Source: Lentilactobacillus kisonensis DSM 19906 = JCM 15041
GTDB lineage: Bacteria; Bacillota; Bacilli; Lactobacillales; Lactobacillaceae
DNA: 64,000 bases
Assembly: GCF_001434135.1 (NCBI RefSeq)
Contig: NZ_AZEB01000008.1
Span: forward strand, 1 to 64,000
Reading direction: 5' to 3'
Shown: positions 60,630 through 64,000 of the stretch, one piece after another
Numbering within the stretch: the first letter of the stretch is position 1
How the letters are laid out: the number at the start of each line of letters is the position of its first letter
Notes under the pieces: generated by a model
What the model was told of the DNA's origin: nothing
Database searches by the model: none
What the model saw: the letters and a program-made list of their open reading frames with translations, nothing else
Made by a program: the position numbers and the translations under genes

Positions 60630-60824
60630 CTACTTATTTAATTCTTGTTGACGAAGTGCAGTCTTAATACGCGCAATATTCTTACGAACTTGCTTCAATC
60701 GCGCAGTGTTTTCCAATTGACCAGTGGCTAATTGGAAACGAAGATTGAACAATTCATCTTTGTAATCTTTTTCTTTATCAATCATTTGAGCAGTGGTTAA
60801 CTTACTAATATCTTTAGCCTTCAT
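60630..60824 (-). CDS. rpmC: 50S ribosomal protein L29
   Basis: 64 residues from ATG 60824 inside the end of rplP, with GTAGGTGG eight bases upstream; a GTG four codons earlier is less suitable. [14 protein letters not shown] and [16 protein letters not shown] are typical. It lies by the exit tunnel. The overlap with rplP suggests coupled translation. Confidence 0.97.
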   Translation of the reverse strand: MKAKDISKLTTAQMIDKEKDYKDELFNLRFQLATGQLENTARLKQVRKNIARIKTALRQQELNK

Positions 60825-61248
60825 TTGATTCGCCACCTACTTCCTCACGTTCTATGATCTTTGTACGAACGGGAAGCTTGTTTGATGCAAGACGTAATGC
60901 TTCATGAGCAGTTGCTTTATCAACGCCGCCAATTTCAAACAATACTTTACCACGCTTAACTGGTGATACCCAGCCAGCTGGTGTTCCTTTACCATTACCC
61001 ATTCGAACGCCGACACCTTTTTCAGTATATGACTTGTGAGGGAAAATCTTAATCCAAACTCTTCCTCCACGCTTCATATGACGAGTCATCGCCACACGAC
61101 ATGCTTCGATTTGACGGTTGGTGATCCAATGTGAATCAAGTGATTGCAAACCATAATCACCAAATGTAACCGTCTTGCCACCTTTGGCTGAACCACGAAG
61201 CTTGCCACGATGTTCACGACGATGCTTGACACGTTTAGGTACTAACAT
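60814..61248 (-). CDS. rplP: 50S ribosomal protein L16
   Basis: 144 residues. [35 protein letters not shown] and the [15 protein letters not shown] loop that nears the peptidyl transferase centre. It starts 2 bases after rpsC. Confidence 0.98.
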   Translation of the reverse strand: MLVPKRVKHRREHRGKLRGSAKGGKTVTFGDYGLQSLDSHWITNRQIEACRVAMTRHMKRGGRVWIKIFPHKSYTEKGVGVRMGNGKGTPAGWVSPVKRGKVLFEIGGVDKATAHEALRLASNKLPVRTKIIEREEVGGESNEG

Positions 61249-61250
61249 GT

Positions 61251-61916
61251 TTATTTCCCTCCTTTATCAGCTTTACTGTTCTTTGGCTTTTCAGGGAGAA
61301 TCTCACCACGATAGATCCAAGTCTTTACACCAATGGAACCATAGGTAGTAAAAGCTTCAACCCATGAGTAGTCGATATCTGCTCGTAAAGTATGCAATGG
61401 AACAGTTCCATCAGAATAGCTTTCAACCCGAGCCATATCAGCACCGTTAAGACGACCAGAAACCTGGGTCTTGATACCTTGAGCTCCAGCCCGCATTGTC
61501 CGCTGCATAGATTGACGCATTGCCCGACGGAATGCAACACGGCCTTCCAATTGACGAGCGATGTTTTCACCAACTAATTTAGCATCCAAATCAGGCTTCT
61601 TGATTTCAATGATGTTGATATGAACCCGCTTGCCAGTTAAGTTGTTAAGTTCCTTACGGAGATTCTCTACTTCTGATCCACCCTTACCAATAACCATTCC
61701 TGGCTTAGCAGTGTGAATTGAAACATTAACGCGATTTGCGGCACGTTCAATTTCAACAGTAGAAACTGACGCGCTAGCAAGACGCTTCTCTATATATTTA
61801 CGAATTTGTAAATCTTCACGCAAATATGCAGCATAATTCTTACCTGCATACCATTTTGCTTCCCAGTCGCGAATGATTCCAACTCGTAAACCATTAGGAT
61901 TTACCTTATTACCCAC
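61251..61916 (-). CDS. rpsC: 30S ribosomal protein S3
   Basis: 221 residues. [22 protein letters not shown] domain with [13 protein letters not shown], and a C-terminal domain. It is part of the mRNA entry site and helicase. Starts 3 bases after rplV. Confidence 0.98.
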   Translation of the reverse strand: MGNKVNPNGLRVGIIRDWEAKWYAGKNYAAYLREDLQIRKYIEKRLASASVSTVEIERAANRVNVSIHTAKPGMVIGKGGSEVENLRKELNNLTGKRVHINIIEIKKPDLDAKLVGENIARQLEGRVAFRRAMRQSMQRTMRAGAQGIKTQVSGRLNGADMARVESYSDGTVPLHTLRADIDYSWVEAFTTYGSIGVKTWIYRGEILPEKPKNSKADKGGK

Positions 61917-61919
61917 GCG

Positions 61920-62276
61920 TTACCCCTCCTCTTTTTCAGATACAACGATTGTAATATGACTAGTGCGCTTATTAATTGGTGATGCAGAACCCTTGGCACG
62001 TGGACGGAACCGCTTAAGAGTTGCACCTTCGTTAACGAAGGCTTCACTAATGAATAAGTTCTCGCTATCTAAATCAAAATTGTTTTCTGCATTAGCAACA
62101 GCAGACTTAAGTACTTTTGAAACTACTGGAGAAGCACCGCGTGGTGTGAAATCTAAAATTGCGGCGGCTTCGGCAACGCTCTTGCCTCTGATAAGATCAA
62201 CTACAAGACGGACCTTTCGTGCGGCAATGCGAACAGTTTTAGCAGTTGCTTTTGCTGATGTAACTTGTTCAGCCAT
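61920..62276 (-). CDS. rplV: 50S ribosomal protein L22
   Basis: 118 residues. [19 protein letters not shown] and the beta-hairpin [20 protein letters not shown] that lines the exit tunnel, where macrolide resistance changes can occur. 18 bases after rpsS. Confidence 0.98.
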   Translation of the reverse strand: MAEQVTSAKATAKTVRIAARKVRLVVDLIRGKSVAEAAAILDFTPRGASPVVSKVLKSAVANAENNFDLDSENLFISEAFVNEGATLKRFRPRAKGSASPINKRTSHITIVVSEKEEG

Positions 62277-62294
62277 TTGTTATCCTCCTTGCTT

Positions 62295-62570
62295 TTAAAC
62301 AGTCTTCTTATCGTCAGTATTATGACCATGGAAAGTACGGGTTGGAACAAATTCTCCAAGCTTATGGCCTACCATGTCTTCTTGAACGTACACTGGGACG
62401 TGTTTCCGTCCATCATAAACAGCAAATGTGTACCCAATGAAGCTTGGAAAAATCGTTGAACGACGTGACCAAGTCTTGATAACAGACTTTTTGTCTTGAT
62501 CTTTTTGAGCATCTACTTTTTTAAGTAAGTACTCATCGGCAAATGGTCCTTTTTTCAAACTACGACTCAT
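62295..62570 (-). CDS. rpsS: 30S ribosomal protein S19
   Basis: 91 residues from ATG 62570 ([10 protein letters not shown], the normal start) with GGAGG upstream; the longer frame to 62591 covers the ribosome binding site. FVGHKLGEF-like [16 protein letters not shown] is diagnostic. It sits in the small-subunit head. Confidence 0.97.
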   Translation of the reverse strand: MSRSLKKGPFADEYLLKKVDAQKDQDKKSVIKTWSRRSTIFPSFIGYTFAVYDGRKHVPVYVQEDMVGHKLGEFVPTRTFHGHNTDDKKTV

Positions 62571-62617
62571 TTTGCAACCTCCTCTGTACAAGTATTCTTT
62601 CTTATTAAGTAATTAAA

Positions 62618-63457
62618 TTACATCTTTGAACCCTTGCGGCGACGTACAATAAACTTGTTTGAACGAGCCTTCTTAGAACGGGTCTTCTTACCAACGGTCT
62701 TCTTACCCCATGGAGATAATGGTGATGGGAGACCAACTGGTGCTTTACCTTCACCACCACCATGGGGGTGATCGTTAGGGTTCATTACAGATCCACGAAC
62801 ATGAGGACGTTGACCCTTGTAACGTGTTCGGCCAGCTTTACCAACATTAATTAATTCGTGTTCTTCGTTTCCAACAGAACCAATAGAAGCCCGGTTTGTG
62901 CTAAGAACTAAACGAACTTCGCCTGAAGAAAGACGAACCAATGAATATTTGCCATCTCGACCAAGTAACTGTGCGGATGCACCTGCTGAACGAGCAAGTT
63001 GACCACCCTTACCAGGCTTGATTTCAATGTTATGAATGATTGATCCAACTGGAATGTTGGAAAGTGGCAAAGCGTTACCAGCCTTGATATCTGCCTCAGG
63101 ACCAGATTGAACTTTATCACCGACTTTCAATCCCTTTGGTGCAATAATGTATGATTTAATCCCATCTTCATAAACTAATAAAGCAATATTAGCAGTCCGG
63201 TTAGGATCATATTCAATCGCTTTAACAGTTGCTTCAACATTATCTTTGATACGTTTGAAATCAATAACTCGATATTGATTCTTGTTTCCGCCACCACGAT
63301 GACGAACAGTCATTCGACCGTAGTTATTACGACCAGCTGTTTTGCTTTTTGATTCAAGTAAGGACTTCTCTGGCTTAGTCTTAGTAATGCCACTGTAGTC
63401 CAAACTCGTCATATTACGTCGACCGTTACTGGTTGGCTTATATGTTTTAATGGCCAC
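62618..63457 (-). CDS. rplB: 50S ribosomal protein L2
   Basis: 279 residues. [29 protein letters not shown], and the C-terminal [18 protein letters not shown] with the conserved His near the peptidyl transferase centre. 31 bases after rplW. Confidence 0.98.
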   Translation of the reverse strand: MAIKTYKPTSNGRRNMTSLDYSGITKTKPEKSLLESKSKTAGRNNYGRMTVRHRGGGNKNQYRVIDFKRIKDNVEATVKAIEYDPNRTANIALLVYEDGIKSYIIAPKGLKVGDKVQSGPEADIKAGNALPLSNIPVGSIIHNIEIKPGKGGQLARSAGASAQLLGRDGKYSLVRLSSGEVRLVLSTNRASIGSVGNEEHELINVGKAGRTRYKGQRPHVRGSVMNPNDHPHGGGEGKAPVGLPSPLSPWGKKTVGKKTRSKKARSNKFIVRRRKGSKM

Positions 63458-63488
63458 AACGTTTCCCTCCTAGTTTTAAGATTATAAA

Positions 63489-63776
63489 TTATTCTTCGCT
63501 GAATAATTCGATTTCTTTTGAATCTTCAGACAAGGTAACAATGGCCTTACGACGTTTCCGAGTATAACCAGCATATCTACCTTGACGCTTTAACTTACCT
63601 CTAACGTTCATGATGTTTACTTTGACAACTTTAACATCGAAAATGTCTTCGACAGCCTTCTTGACTTGTGTTTTAGTTGCTCGTAAATCAACATCGAATG
63701 TGTATGTTTTGTTGTCCATCTTACTAGTTGTTTCTTCAGTAATGACTGGACGTAAAATAATATCGCGTGATTCCAT
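63489..63776 (-). CDS. rplW: 50S ribosomal protein L23
   Basis: 95 residues. [13 protein letters not shown] and the [10 protein letters not shown] segment are typical. It forms the docking site for trigger factor and SRP at the tunnel exit. Start overlaps the rplD stop by one base. Confidence 0.97.
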   Translation of the reverse strand: MESRDIILRPVITEETTSKMDNKTYTFDVDLRATKTQVKKAVEDIFDVKVVKVNIMNVRGKLKRQGRYAGYTRKRRKAIVTLSEDSKEIELFSEE

Positions 63777-64000
63777 TATGCGAGCACCTCCTCTACTTGA
63801 GAAAGAGCAGCTTTTGTAATGATAACTTTGTCATGATCAGCAACATCCAATGTGTTGATTCCCTTTGCAGAAACAACTTTTACATTTTCCAAGTTACGTG
63901 CTGATAACAATGCTTTTTCGTTGTCATCTTCCAAAACTACTAATGTCTTAGTTGAAACATTCAATTTGTCTAACATTTCAGCAAATTCTTTAGTCTTAGG
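63776..64000 (-). CDS. rplD: 50S ribosomal protein L4, C-terminal part
   Basis: Partial: the last 74 codons and stop are in the window, the frame being open to the right edge ([14 protein letters not shown] at the edge, then [19 protein letters not shown]). This is the C-terminal globular part of L4; the tunnel loop and N-terminus lie outside. It is followed by rplW as in other S10 operons. Confidence 0.95.
   Translation of the reverse strand, partial: PKTKEFAEMLDKLNVSTKTLVVLEDDNEKALLSARNLENVKVVSAKGINTLDVADHDKVIITKAALSQVEEVLA

Overview
The window is chromosomal DNA of a low-to-mid GC Gram-positive bacterium of the family Lactobacillaceae (lactobacilli in the broad sense). Support: a KxYKxGKxW-type signal peptide on a giant surface protein, a DUF5776 cell-surface protein, a fabZ-fabT-fabH-acpP-fabDGF-accB-fabZ-accCDA-fabI cluster with birA and bioY, the lactobacillar pcrA-ligA-camS-gatCAB-dgkB-rlmD block, and the Firmicute S10/spc/alpha ribosomal region followed by ecfA1-ecfA2-ecfT-truA-rplM-rpsI. 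The genus cannot be fixed from the sequence alone. No tRNA, rRNA, CRISPR array, prophage or transposase gene was seen.

Layout. 1-8 kb: accessory cell-surface region with a giant adhesin (minus strand, running off the left edge) whose reading frame is broken by a 14-bp poly-C tract, then a secreted DUF5776 protein. 8-10.3 kb: three plus-strand genes (CHRD-domain protein, TMEM175-like channel, membrane protein with a redox-inactive thioredoxin fold). 10.4-21.9 kb: biotin uptake (bioY), biotin ligase/repressor (birA) and the complete type II fatty-acid synthesis/acetyl-CoA carboxylase operon on the minus strand, preceded by a clear promoter with two FabT-type operators. 22.5-27.9 kb: deoxyribonucleoside catabolism (deoC, deoB, deoD, deoR, pdp). 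28-31 kb: OpuA-type glycine betaine transporter. 31.7-42.9 kb: housekeeping block rlmD, dgkB, gatBAC, camS, ligA, pcrA. 43.2-46.9 kb: a degenerate PurK paralogue, xpt, an N-acetylmuramoyl hydrolase, a DUF2187 protein and an ECF transporter S-component. 47-64 kb: rpsI-rplM-truA-ECF module, then rplQ-rpoA up to rplD (partial at the right edge).

How the parts work together. BioY imports biotin, BirA attaches it to AccB and probably represses bioY through an operator seen between the two genes; the carboxylase feeds malonyl-CoA to the Fab enzymes, and FabT governs the operon. The ECF energising module (ecfA1, ecfA2, ecfT) in the ribosomal region would power S-components such as BioY and the orphan S-component at 46.3 kb.

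Most unusual signals. (1) A family of about 120-bp intergenic palindromic elements (eight near-complete copies, one diverged relative and one half copy) with fixed ends and stems that vary with matching compensatory changes, found singly, in pairs and as a tandem triplet inside the deo gene set. (2) The poly-C tract in the giant adhesin, which looks like a slipped-strand phase switch caught in the off state: by eye the downstream frame is open for all 1565 codons to the window edge. (3) A branched RNA with a U-tract between rplQ and ecfA1, an internal FabZ with Gln in place of the catalytic His, and a PurK paralogue lacking catalytic signature residues.
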